This document shows positions 56,433 to 63,977 of a stretch of DNA of 64,000 bases, piece after piece. The stretch is from the NCBI GenBank assembly GCA_013141385.1, contig JABFRB010000023.1:1-64000 (forward strand), written 5' to 3'. How positions within the stretch are numbered: position 1 is the first letter of the stretch; the number at the start of each line of letters is the position of its first letter. Position numbers and translations under genes: made by a program. Origin of the DNA: Bacteroidales bacterium (GTDB taxonomy: Bacteria > Bacteroidota > Bacteroidia > Bacteroidales > Tenuifilaceae). Below the pieces are notes generated by a model that was not told where the DNA came from, did not search any database, and saw only the letters and a program-made list of their open reading frames with translations.

Positions 56433-56996
56433 ATGGAACCGATAGAATACGGCTATACCTACCATTTATTCAATCAAGGGAATAATAGAGAGGATATTTT
56501 TATAGAAAGCGAGAATTATCGATTTTTTATGTTCTTATTCAAAAAACACTTAGCCGATATTTGTGAGGTTTACGCATATGCCTTGCTGATTAATCATTTC
56601 CATTTTTTGCTCAGGATTAAGGATGTGGATGAAATTAACAATTCCGAAATAACATGTAAACCTGCATGGCGCTATTTCTCAAACTTCTTTAATGCTTATG
56701 CAAAGGCTTATAATAAAAGTTATAATAGAACTGGAAGTCTATTCAGATATAAAATTCGAAGAAAAAAGGTGTTAGATGAAAAATATCTCCTAAATCTTGT
56801 AAAATATATTCACTTTAATCCTCAGAATCATAGATTGATTGACGATTTTAGGAATTGGTCGTATAGTTCGTGGCATGCCTATACAACCAATAAATCAACT
56901 CTAATAGCAAGAGAATTTATTCTAAATCAATTTGATGGAATTGATAATTTTATTGAACATCATCGTTTTATACAAGAATTGGATGATGAAGAGTAG
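56433..56996 (+). CDS. REP-associated tyrosine transposase (RAYT, Y1 family)
   Basis: 187 residues of the IS200/IS605-related Y1 transposase superfamily. The metal-binding HUH-type motif is H55-F-H57 in LLINHFHFLLR, and candidate nucleophile tyrosines lie in AYAKAYNKSYNRTGSLF. C-terminal YIHFNPQNHRLIDDFRNW and SYSSWHAY are typical of RAYTs. Such proteins cut and join single-stranded DNA at palindromic REP sequences. Palindromes of 33 bp flank the gene on both sides, as expected of a REP/RAYT unit. No second transposase gene. Confidence 0.88.
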   Translation: MEPIEYGYTYHLFNQGNNREDIFIESENYRFFMFLFKKHLADICEVYAYALLINHFHFLLRIKDVDEINNSEITCKPAWRYFSNFFNAYAKAYNKSYNRTGSLFRYKIRRKKVLDEKYLLNLVKYIHFNPQNHRLIDDFRNWSYSSWHAYTTNKSTLIAREFILNQFDGIDNFIEHHRFIQELDDEE

Positions 56997-57014
56997 AAGT
57001 TAAACGAGGATTTT

Positions 57015-57047
57015 AAACCACAAAGGTTTTTAAAACCTTTGTGGTTT
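57015..57047. repeat. 33-bp palindrome, right of RAYT
   Basis: Arms AAACCACAAAGGTTT and their complement enclose TTA: 15-3-15, perfect. It begins 18 bp after the RAYT stop. It shares the CAAAGG core with the left one but differs otherwise. Confidence 0.88.
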
Positions 57048-57054
57048 CTATTGA

Positions 57055-57083
57055 TTGAGGTCAGGAATTTTTCTTTAATTTTG
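57055..57083 (+). promoter_or_regulatory. promoter of ppnP
   Basis: TTG at 57055-57057 and TAATTTTG at 57076-57083 with an 18-bp spacer fit the Bacteroidota consensus. The ppnP ATG is 23 bp downstream. Confidence 0.6.
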
Positions 57084-57106
57084 AACAATTAAAAACTTAA
57101 CCGATT

Positions 57107-57388
57107 ATGTTTAAAACAAACGAATACTTCGATGGCAAAGTAAAATCTATTGCTTTTGAAACTTCTAATGGTTCTGCAACTGTGGGCGTTATGGCTAAAG
57201 GCGAGTATGTTTTTGGTACTTCAACTGTTGAGCACATGACTGTAACTTCTGGAAAAATGGATGTTAAACTTCCTGGCGAGACCCAGTGGAAAACTTACAA
57301 AGAGTTTGAAACCTTTATTGTTCCTAAGGATGTGAAGTTTGATGTAAAGGTTGATGGCGATACCTCTTACCGTTGCCTATATAAGTAA
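57107..57388 (+). CDS. ppnP: pyrimidine/purine nucleoside phosphorylase PpnP (DUF1255)
   Basis: 93 residues, a single cupin-fold domain matching PpnP over its whole length: NEYFDGKVKSIAFE, VGVMAKGEYVFGTSTVEHMT and EFETFIVPKDVKFDVKV. It splits nucleosides with phosphate to base and ribose 1-phosphate. It has its own promoter and terminator and is separate from the following ModE-like operon. Confidence 0.94.
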   Translation: MFKTNEYFDGKVKSIAFETSNGSATVGVMAKGEYVFGTSTVEHMTVTSGKMDVKLPGETQWKTYKEFETFIVPKDVKFDVKVDGDTSYRCLYK

Positions 57389-57395
57389 ACATTTG

Positions 57396-57419
57396 AAGCG
57401 GCATAATTGTGCCGCTTTT
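57396..57419 (+). terminator. terminator of ppnP
   Basis: AAGCGGCA and TGCCGCTT pair across TAATTG and are followed by a short T run. Confidence 0.8.
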
Positions 57420-57460
57420 GCTTGACTATCGATATGCTAATAAATGCTTAACTTATTTTT

Positions 57461-57841
57461 ATGGCAGGTCCAAAAGGGTCAAAGTATTACGATATCTTTC
57501 TAGATTTCTCTATCTTCCTCAAACATAAGGAGGATGGTCATCCTATTTTAACGGAAGAGCACTTTGAACTTCTTTTAAATATTGGAGAGTTAGGCTCTTT
57601 AGTTGCTTCGGCGGAGAAAATGAAAATTAGTTACCGTAAGGCTTGGGAGTTGGTTCGACAATCGGAGAAGACCCTAGGATTTCAACTAATTGAGAAGCAC
57701 CGTGGTGGTAGGGACGGTGGAAATTCTGTATTAACTGAAGAAGGGAAGAATTTAATTGAGGCTTACAAGGAATTGCGTTTTGAGTTTGACTCATCGGTAA
57801 AGAGGATAGTTAAGGATTTTTTTCACAAGATAAATGAGTAA
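57461..57841 (+). CDS. ModE-type winged-helix regulator
   Basis: 126 residues, consisting of the N-terminal DNA-binding domain of ModE only: LLLNIGELGSLVASAEKMKI, SYRKAWELVRQSEK and the wing KHRGGRDGGNSVLTEEG. The molybdate-binding MOP part of E. coli ModE is absent, as in many short relatives. The next gene starts 9 bp downstream, and a WtpA gene lies in the same cluster, so control of tungstate/molybdate uptake is likely. How it senses the ion is unclear. Confidence 0.88.
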   Translation: MAGPKGSKYYDIFLDFSIFLKHKEDGHPILTEEHFELLLNIGELGSLVASAEKMKISYRKAWELVRQSEKTLGFQLIEKHRGGRDGGNSVLTEEGKNLIEAYKELRFEFDSSVKRIVKDFFHKINE

Positions 57842-57850
57842 TAGCGATAG

Positions 57851-58591
57851 ATGTTATATTTAGTGGGGATTGACGATACTGATAATTTAGAGAGCAGAGG
57901 AACTGGATTTATTGGACGTACAATGGGCGAGCAGATAAATGCTTCGGGTTTGGGTATTTGTGGCGGGGTATCAAGGCATCAATTGCTATTTGATCAAAGG
58001 GTTCCTTATACATCGCATAACTCATCACTTTGCTTAGAAATTGAGACTGATAAACCTGACGAGGTGTGGAATTTAATGGTTGAATATCTACTTGAAGCTT
58101 GTGCACCCGGCTCCGACTGTGGTTTATGTATGGTTGATGCTGATAAAATTCCTGAATCAATTGTAGAATGGGGGCAAAAGGCAAAACGTGATTTGCTAAG
58201 ACAGATTGATGCTCACGAACTCGCAAAGAAAGAGAATGTTAGATTGATTGGTTTAACAGGCAACCACGATGGGGTAATTGGTTCAATGGCTGCTGTGGGA
58301 TTACGAGCATCGGGTAGTGATGGACGGTTTGTTGGGTTAAGGGGAACCGAGGTAAGAACAATAAGCGGGGTTAAAACTTCTGCAGAATTAAAAAAACTTG
58401 TTCATTTGCATAAAATAGTAACCACTGAGGGTGAACTTGTTGATGACCATTCTCGAATATCATTAGAGGGTTGGTTAAGACCTGTACATCGCGATGGTCT
58501 TATTACTTTGATAGTTAATAGAATTGATAATAATGAAGAATATGGCTACCAGCTTGCAGACAAAGAGTATATCAAAGGCATTTCCGATTAG
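57851..58591 (+). CDS. GIDDTD-motif protein related to TiaS N-terminal domain
   Basis: 246 residues, soluble. The start MLYLVGIDDTDNLESRGTGF carries the GIDDTD motif of TiaS (archaeal tRNA-Ile2 agmatinylcytidine synthetase) family proteins. The TiaS zinc and OB parts are missing. Conserved-looking pieces are PGSDCGLCMVD, GLTGNHDGVIGSMAAVGLRA and LEGWLRPVHRDG. It is translated with the regulator before it and the membrane protein after it. A tRNA role is improbable in bacteria; a link to metal-oxyanion handling is suggested by context only. I do not know its function. Confidence 0.6.
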   Translation: MLYLVGIDDTDNLESRGTGFIGRTMGEQINASGLGICGGVSRHQLLFDQRVPYTSHNSSLCLEIETDKPDEVWNLMVEYLLEACAPGSDCGLCMVDADKIPESIVEWGQKAKRDLLRQIDAHELAKKENVRLIGLTGNHDGVIGSMAAVGLRASGSDGRFVGLRGTEVRTISGVKTSAELKKLVHLHKIVTTEGELVDDHSRISLEGWLRPVHRDGLITLIVNRIDNNEEYGYQLADKEYIKGISD

Positions 58592-59105
58592 TTTTTCAAT
58601 AGCAGTGCAATTTATGCTCCTGCTTATGGTGGGTTTTATTGCAACATGGCTACATCTGCGTTTTAGAATTCCACTGAAAATGCCGGGCAGACATGGACTT
58701 GAATTCATGTTGCTAATTATGGGGGCGAGGTCTTTGTCGAACTTAAGATTGGCTTCAACCATTACAGTTACAGGTTCAATTTTAGCCTCTTTAATTCCGG
58801 GCTTAGGCTATGGCGATCCATTACTGCCATATATCTACCTTGTCATGGGAGCCACAATTGATTTTGTATGGTATAATTGGAAGTCACTTTTAGTTTGGAT
58901 TCCAATAGCTGCATTGCTGGGTGGAGTTGTATATAGTTTTATACCAATATTTAGGATGTTTTTATCTCCACTATTTGGCTCAATCCATTCATCATTAAGT
59001 AATGGATTACTATTTCCTTGGATGACCCATTTTGCCTTTGGATTTATTGGTTCATTGGCTGGTGTTGGGTTGGTTGTAGGAATAAAAAAACTTAAGAATA
59101 AATAA
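58533..59105 (+). CDS. membrane protein of the ModE-linked operon, unknown
   Basis: About 190 residues from ATG 58533 (ATG 58542 is also possible), overlapping the previous gene by about 50-60 bp. Five or six membrane helices: about 20-42 (FSIAVQFMLLLMVGFIATWL), 56-90, 95-112, 116-140 and 160-185. The overall size and hydrophobicity resemble ECF-transporter S components, but I cannot show the family. A terminator follows at 59112. It is probably a partner of the GIDDTD protein. Confidence 0.65.
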   Translation: MKNMATSLQTKSISKAFPISFSIAVQFMLLLMVGFIATWLHLRFRIPLKMPGRHGLEFMLLIMGARSLSNLRLASTITVTGSILASLIPGLGYGDPLLPYIYLVMGATIDFVWYNWKSLLVWIPIAALLGGVVYSFIPIFRMFLSPLFGSIHSSLSNGLLFPWMTHFAFGFIGSLAGVGLVVGIKKLKNK

Positions 59106-59111
59106 AAATAT

Positions 59112-59147
59112 TGGGTGTTTGAAAGGTTTGAACACCCATTTTTAACA
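59112..59147 (+). terminator. rho-independent terminator
   Basis: TGGGTGTT and AACACCCA pair across about 11 bases and are followed by TTTTT, placed just before the lipoprotein ATG at 59157. Confidence 0.75.
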
Positions 59148-59156
59148 TATACCGAT

Positions 59157-60047
59157 ATGAAGTATATTGCTTGTCGTATTCTATTAGCCATTGCTTGTCT
59201 AGGTATAACAGGTGTTTCATGCAGCAAGTCGGAAGCGGATGCTGGTGCTCCAACCATCGAATTGGTTGATGGAAGTAATTTAATTACGGTGGATACTTCG
59301 GCGATGGAGGCATCGATACTTCATTTTAGGGTTCATTGTAAATGGAATGGAGAACAAACCCTAACGAACTTAATAGTTGCAAGCAACGGAATTCGTGTTG
59401 TTGACGAGGGAATGAATATCAAAGAATTTGAAAGAAATGTTGATTTTGCTAAAAGCAGTAGCGACGTTGATTCAATTGCATTTACAATACGTGATATTAA
59501 GGGTGGTTCATCTTCTACCTTTTTGAAGGTTCAGAAGAAGGCAGGTTCTGGTGGCGGCGAACTTATTAAGTACGATAACATCACCCTAAATGCCCAGAAT
59601 TCTGTTGGAGGGAAGAGTTTTCTTTCTTTCTCAAATGGAACTGCCTATACTTTGCAGGATGCGTTTGGTGTTCAGCAAACTATCAATCTGCTTTATTACT
59701 ACGATGCGATATCTGGAGAGGCCAATACAATTGCTTCGCCCGGAGCGAATGTTGACGCATCGATATTTACAGGAACTTATGGCTTATCAAATTGGACTGT
59801 AAAGAATACCTCACGTTTTTATCCAATTACATTAACTCAACAGCAATTTGAGACTATTTCCGATCCTGTTTTTGTGATCAATTCATACTCCGAATCGCAG
59901 GGAAAACGTAAGGCGAAAAACCTTGTAGTTGGAGATGTGTATTCATTTAAAGACGAAAGTACTGGCAAATACGGTATTTTCAGAGTGTATGAGGTAGTTG
60001 GGGAGGATGCTGGTAAGGTGGTCTTTTCCATCGTAATGCAAAAGTAA
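59157..60047 (+). CDS. secreted lipoprotein, unknown
   Basis: 296 residues from ATG 59157, which gives a clean lipoprotein signal (LGITGVSCSKSEA). The mature part is beta-rich. SVGGKSFLSFSNGTAYTLQD begins a C-terminal domain of about 150 residues that ends GKVVFSIVMQK. I do not recognise the domains. It starts after a terminator and is 26 bp before a TonB receptor, so it probably works with this receptor at the outer membrane, perhaps in binding the ligand. Confidence 0.7.
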   Translation: MKYIACRILLAIACLGITGVSCSKSEADAGAPTIELVDGSNLITVDTSAMEASILHFRVHCKWNGEQTLTNLIVASNGIRVVDEGMNIKEFERNVDFAKSSSDVDSIAFTIRDIKGGSSSTFLKVQKKAGSGGGELIKYDNITLNAQNSVGGKSFLSFSNGTAYTLQDAFGVQQTINLLYYYDAISGEANTIASPGANVDASIFTGTYGLSNWTVKNTSRFYPITLTQQQFETISDPVFVINSYSESQGKRKAKNLVVGDVYSFKDESTGKYGIFRVYEVVGEDAGKVVFSIVMQK

Positions 60048-60073
60048 AATCAATTAAGCATTCTGAGAAATCT

Positions 60074-62362
60074 ATGAAATCTGCATTTTGCATTATCAGC
60101 CTAATAATAATTTCTTTATCTGGTTACAATCAAAATTGTTTCAAGGGGAAAGTTGTGGATGCTAATTCCAAGAAACCGCTTGCAGGTGTTACTGTTAAGG
60201 TAGTGAGTGAAACAATTGGGGCTATTACTGGTTTAAATGGAGAATTCTTACTTTGTGAAATTAAGCAGGAAACAATTGATCTTTTATTTAGCCATATAGG
60301 TTACAAGCCAGTTTATAAGTTACATGTAAGGGCAATTGATTTTGTGGAGGTAAATTTAATGGAATCGCCAATTGCGTTAGATCCGATTGTTGTAACTGCA
60401 ACCCTTACCCCGCAGTCAACATGGGAGGTGCCAGCACTAGTCAGTGTAATTGATAGTGTTAAGGTACGATCTCAGTCCGCATTAAATACAGATGATTACT
60501 TAAGAACAATCCCCGGATTGTATATCGATAGATCTAATGGGGTTTTCTCAAAAAATGCAGCGGTTACAATGCGTGGATTGGATGGCTCGAACCGAGTTTT
60601 GATACTGTACGATGGCGCTCCGCTGAATAAAACATCTTACGGGTTTATCAACTGGAGTTTGATTTCGCCTGATATGGTTGACCAAATAGAGGTTGTACAT
60701 GGCCCTTCATCGGCATTATTCGGGAATAATGCCATGGCAGGTGTAATAAACATCAGAACGAAAGAACCGCTTAATTCTCCTTTTTACGGCTCAATTACTG
60801 GTGAGGCTGGTGGTTTTGGTTTGTATGGTACAAGGGCAATGATGGGAGGAAAGATTCCTGTTTTGAAAAAGGGCATTAGCATAATGACAAATGGGTTTTA
60901 CAGAAAGGGCTATGGTTATATTGTTGATCCTCCCGAAGTTAGAGATTCTACAAGTGCTAAATCTTATATCAATGAGAAAGGTTTAGTCGTTAAAGCAATT
61001 GTTTCTTTATCCGATAGTTCAACCTTTTATATTGGAGGTAATCTTTACGAGGATAAAAGAGGAGCGGGGAGAGCGGTTTACATGAGCGATGGTAGCTTTG
61101 ATGCTTATACTACTAAGCGTTTAAGATTCGGCTATAATGGAAGAATTGAGAAGTTTAAACTTGAGATTTATGGTTATGCTCAGCGGGAGAATTACTATCG
61201 GCAGAACGAGGCAGTAAACACATCCGGTGATTACAAACTATTCCATACTTTTCAGGTTTCAGGAGATTTAGGGCTATGGGCAAATGCATTACGAAGGTTA
61301 GGCGTAAAAAACGAACTAATCGGAGGTGTTGACCTTAAACATGGCTGGATGGATGCCGAGGATATTTACAGAACATCTACTGATGATGTACTACGCAAAG
61401 GAAAGGTAACATTTGCTGCTATGTTTCTTCAGGATGAACAAACTTTCTTTGATTCAAAGTTAAAGGTGTTGGGCGGACTCAGATTCGATGTTGCAACCTT
61501 TTTTGATGGATTGCTAAAAGTTTCTGATCCTACAAAGAATACGGGTTTTGGTAGAGATACTCTGGCGAATTTTCCTAAAAGTTCATGGAATTCATTAAAT
61601 CCAAAACTTGGTATCAGGTATTTGCCAAATAAGTGGCTAAGCATTTATGGTTCGGTAGCTTCAGGGTTTATGCCTGCTAAATTGGACGACCTTTGTTCAA
61701 CAAGAAAGATTACAAAAGGATTTAAGTTGGCAAATCCAAACCTAAAACCAGAGAATCTCTTAACCTATGAATTGGGTGGTGGTCTGAGATTTAACTCAAT
61801 TTTAAGGCTGGATGCTGCATTATATTTATCGAAGGGATATGATTTTCAGTATTTTGTTTCAACAGGCGATTCAATAGATACTGGTGGCGATGGCCTTAAG
61901 CCGATTGTTAAGCGTGAGAATATCACCTCGGTTAGAATTATGGGAGGAGAAATATCAGTAAGTCTCAATCCTTTTAAATGGTTAATAGTAAGGGGGAATT
62001 ATTCCCAGAATCATTCTGAAATTATTGCATTTAAAGCAAATCCGCTGGTTAATATCGATTTAAAAAGGAAATCACTTGCCGAAGTTCCACTCAATCAAGC
62101 ATCTGGCGAACTAATTATGCAGAGTAGATTTGTTAATGCTGGACTTGTTTGGATCTACATTGGCTCTCAGTGGGGCGATGAGGTTAATAGTTATAAGATT
62201 GATCCTTGGAATACATTCAACTTAAGACTTTGGAAAGATTTCAGATCTATTAAATTTACCCTTGATATACAGGACTTACTGGATAATCCTTATACCGATA
62301 AAAAGGGGTTAATATCACCCGGAAGATTCTTTCAGTTTTCAGCAACATATAGTTTTAAATAA
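60074..62362 (+). CDS. TonB-dependent outer-membrane receptor
   Basis: 762 residues. A signal peptide, a carboxypeptidase-like domain (about 20-105, GKVVDANSKKPLAGVTVKVV), a plug (YLRTIPGLYIDRSNGVFSKN and GPSSALFGNNAMAGVINI) and a barrel with the C-terminal FFQFSATYSFK. It is of the siderophore/cobalamin-like type, not SusC. The genes around it (lipoprotein, WtpA) suggest a small metal-containing ligand such as tungstate or molybdate complexes. Inference from neighbours. Confidence 0.9.
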   Translation: MKSAFCIISLIIISLSGYNQNCFKGKVVDANSKKPLAGVTVKVVSETIGAITGLNGEFLLCEIKQETIDLLFSHIGYKPVYKLHVRAIDFVEVNLMESPIALDPIVVTATLTPQSTWEVPALVSVIDSVKVRSQSALNTDDYLRTIPGLYIDRSNGVFSKNAAVTMRGLDGSNRVLILYDGAPLNKTSYGFINWSLISPDMVDQIEVVHGPSSALFGNNAMAGVINIRTKEPLNSPFYGSITGEAGGFGLYGTRAMMGGKIPVLKKGISIMTNGFYRKGYGYIVDPPEVRDSTSAKSYINEKGLVVKAIVSLSDSSTFYIGGNLYEDKRGAGRAVYMSDGSFDAYTTKRLRFGYNGRIEKFKLEIYGYAQRENYYRQNEAVNTSGDYKLFHTFQVSGDLGLWANALRRLGVKNELIGGVDLKHGWMDAEDIYRTSTDDVLRKGKVTFAAMFLQDEQTFFDSKLKVLGGLRFDVATFFDGLLKVSDPTKNTGFGRDTLANFPKSSWNSLNPKLGIRYLPNKWLSIYGSVASGFMPAKLDDLCSTRKITKGFKLANPNLKPENLLTYELGGGLRFNSILRLDAALYLSKGYDFQYFVSTGDSIDTGGDGLKPIVKRENITSVRIMGGEISVSLNPFKWLIVRGNYSQNHSEIIAFKANPLVNIDLKRKSLAEVPLNQASGELIMQSRFVNAGLVWIYIGSQWGDEVNSYKIDPWNTFNLRLWKDFRSIKFTLDIQDLLDNPYTDKKGLISPGRFFQFSATYSFK

Positions 62363-62420
62363 CGAGAGTTTGGTATAAGAATGTGACAATGGCAGAGACA
62401 TATAATTATTTAGTATTACG

Positions 62421-62545
62421 ATGGAAGGTTGGAATGATGGAATAATGGAACTGGAGCGAAGCGGAACTCGACGAAGTCAAAACAAGGGGTTAGATTCTTA
62501 CTTATTTCTTCCATTTTTCCATTGTTTCAAATAAAATAGATTGAT
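62421..62545. repeat. dispersed repeat rich in TGGAATGATGGAA, copy 2
   Basis: The same block order as 2905-3016: TTGGAATGATGGAATAATGG, then AAGGGGTTAGATTCTTACTT, then TTCCATTTTTCCATTG and CAAATAAAATAG. Copy 2 has an insert GAGCGAAGCGGAACTCGACG that copy 1 lacks. Confidence 0.65.
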
Positions 62546-62614
62546 ACATAAGTTAATACATTGTTTCTTGAATCGAACAGACTTTAAATAGCAGTATTGA
62601 TAATACTTACGGAT

Positions 62615-63589
62615 ATGTTAACTAATAAGATTAAAATTATACTACTAGCCTCAATTGCATTATTTTCATGCGGTAGAAAGGCTGAAAAGGTTAACCCTTT
62701 TACGGGAGAACTTACAATTTTTCATGCGGGAAGTCTATCAATGCCGATGAAAGCAGCAGTTGATAGTTTTAAACGATTGTACCCAGCAGTAACATTCAAA
62801 CTAGAATCGGCAGGCAGCGTTGAGTGCGCCCGCAAGATTACAGAATTGGGTAAGCAATGCGATTTATTGGCATCAGCCGATTATAAAGTGATTGATAAGC
62901 TACTTATCCCTCAGTATGCATCATGGAATATCCCATTTGCTGGTAACGAGATGGCGATTGTTTATCAAGAAAAATCAAGGCATTCACAGGAAATTAGTAA
63001 GGATAACTGGTTTGAGATTTTAGCAAAAGATGACGTTGCCTTTGGTAGAAGCGATCCAAATTCTGACCCTTGCGGGTATCGAACTGTTATGACGATTAAA
63101 CTTGCAGAAAAGTATTACCTGAATACAACGATTTCAAAGACTCTCCTTAGTAAAGATACCAAGCATATTCGCCCTAAAGAGGTTGATCTCCTTGCGTTAC
63201 TTGAAAGCAATACGATTGACTATATCTTCCTATACAAATCAGTTGCAATTCAGCATGGACTGAAATATCTTACGCTACCTCAAGAGATAAATCTTTCGAA
63301 TCTTACAATGGATTCACTCTACAAAACCGTTTCGGTTGAGGTAAATGGAAAAACACCCAACTCAAAACTAACCATGTTCGGAGAACCAATGGTTTACGGG
63401 CTTACAATACCTAAGAATTCTCCAAATCCAAAATTGGCGATTGAATTCGTAAAGTATTTCTTAGAGCAGAACGGGGGTCAGGCAATAATTAAAGAGATGG
63501 GGCAAACTCCGATTGTGCCTTCATCAACTTTGTCGTATGACAGTATTCCTAAACCGTTGAAAGGTTTTGCGTTGAAGAAAATAAACTAG
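62615..63589 (+). CDS. wtpA: tungstate/molybdate ABC transporter substrate-binding protein WtpA
   Basis: 324 residues from ATG 62615, with a lipoprotein leader (IALFSCGRK). WtpA/ModA-like: LTIFHAGSLSMPMKAAVDSF, SAGSVECARKITELGKQCDL, NEMAIVYQ and GRSDPNSDPCGYR are typical of WtpA. It binds tungstate or molybdate and hands them to a permease. The expected WtpB/WtpC genes are not seen up to base 64000; a GIY-YIG element has taken the space immediately downstream, and they may follow it. Confidence 0.92.
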   Translation: MLTNKIKIILLASIALFSCGRKAEKVNPFTGELTIFHAGSLSMPMKAAVDSFKRLYPAVTFKLESAGSVECARKITELGKQCDLLASADYKVIDKLLIPQYASWNIPFAGNEMAIVYQEKSRHSQEISKDNWFEILAKDDVAFGRSDPNSDPCGYRTVMTIKLAEKYYLNTTISKTLLSKDTKHIRPKEVDLLALLESNTIDYIFLYKSVAIQHGLKYLTLPQEINLSNLTMDSLYKTVSVEVNGKTPNSKLTMFGEPMVYGLTIPKNSPNPKLAIEFVKYFLEQNGGQAIIKEMGQTPIVPSSTLSYDSIPKPLKGFALKKIN

Positions 63590-63610
63590 TTTTTGCAATA
63601 AATAAGCTTT

Positions 63611-63977
63611 CTTGTCATTCCGGGCGAAGTCCCGGAATCTATATCTTTGTAAAAATACAAAGCATCGCATATTACTTATATATCATGACGAACAGCAGAG
63701 ACACAGTTTTGTATTTAGGTGTAACAAATGATATTAAAAGAAGAGTAATTGAACATAGAACCAAACAAAATGAAGGATTTACCAAAAAGTATAATTGCGA
63801 AAAATTAGTTTGGTTTGAAAAATATGAAGATATTCGATTGGCAATAGAGCAGGAGAAAAGGATGAAGAAATGGAAGAGGGAATACAAGGACAATATAATC
63901 AACAGTTTTAATCCAGAATGGAAAGATCTTTTTGAATTTTTATAATGGGATTCCGGGACTTCGCCCGGAATGACAAG
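63611..63977. mobile_element. GIY-YIG element with perfect 29-bp inverted ends
   Basis: The ends 63611-63639 and 63949-63977 are exact reverse complements over 29 bp. Each end is also a hairpin: ATTCCGGG, a six-base loop, then CCCGGAAT. Only the GIY-YIG gene lies between them, with its stop 3 bp before the right end. The whole is 367 bp. A gene-less relative is at 23761-23828. It lies 22 bp after wtpA, as if inserted in an operon. Confidence 0.8.
63685..63945 (+). CDS. GIY-YIG nuclease domain protein
   Basis: 86 residues from the first ATG. The domain is of the small stand-alone (UPF0213/YhbQ) type: VLYLGVTNDIKRRVIEHRT, with the catalytic Arg in IKRRV and the Glu probably in LAIEQEKRMKKWKREYK. 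The first GIY strand (YYLYIMTN) begins upstream of the ATG, in frame from about 63670, without an ATG or GTG. So either a rare start (ATA/ATT) is used or the N-terminus is clipped. It could cut DNA at its own inverted ends. Confidence 0.85.
   Translation: MTNSRDTVLYLGVTNDIKRRVIEHRTKQNEGFTKKYNCEKLVWFEKYEDIRLAIEQEKRMKKWKREYKDNIINSFNPEWKDLFEFL

Noticed and set aside
62363..62614. Riboswitch (for example a molybdenum cofactor type) before wtpA
   Set aside because: The structure seen is explained by the dispersed repeat also present at 2905-3016; no conserved riboswitch core was recognised.
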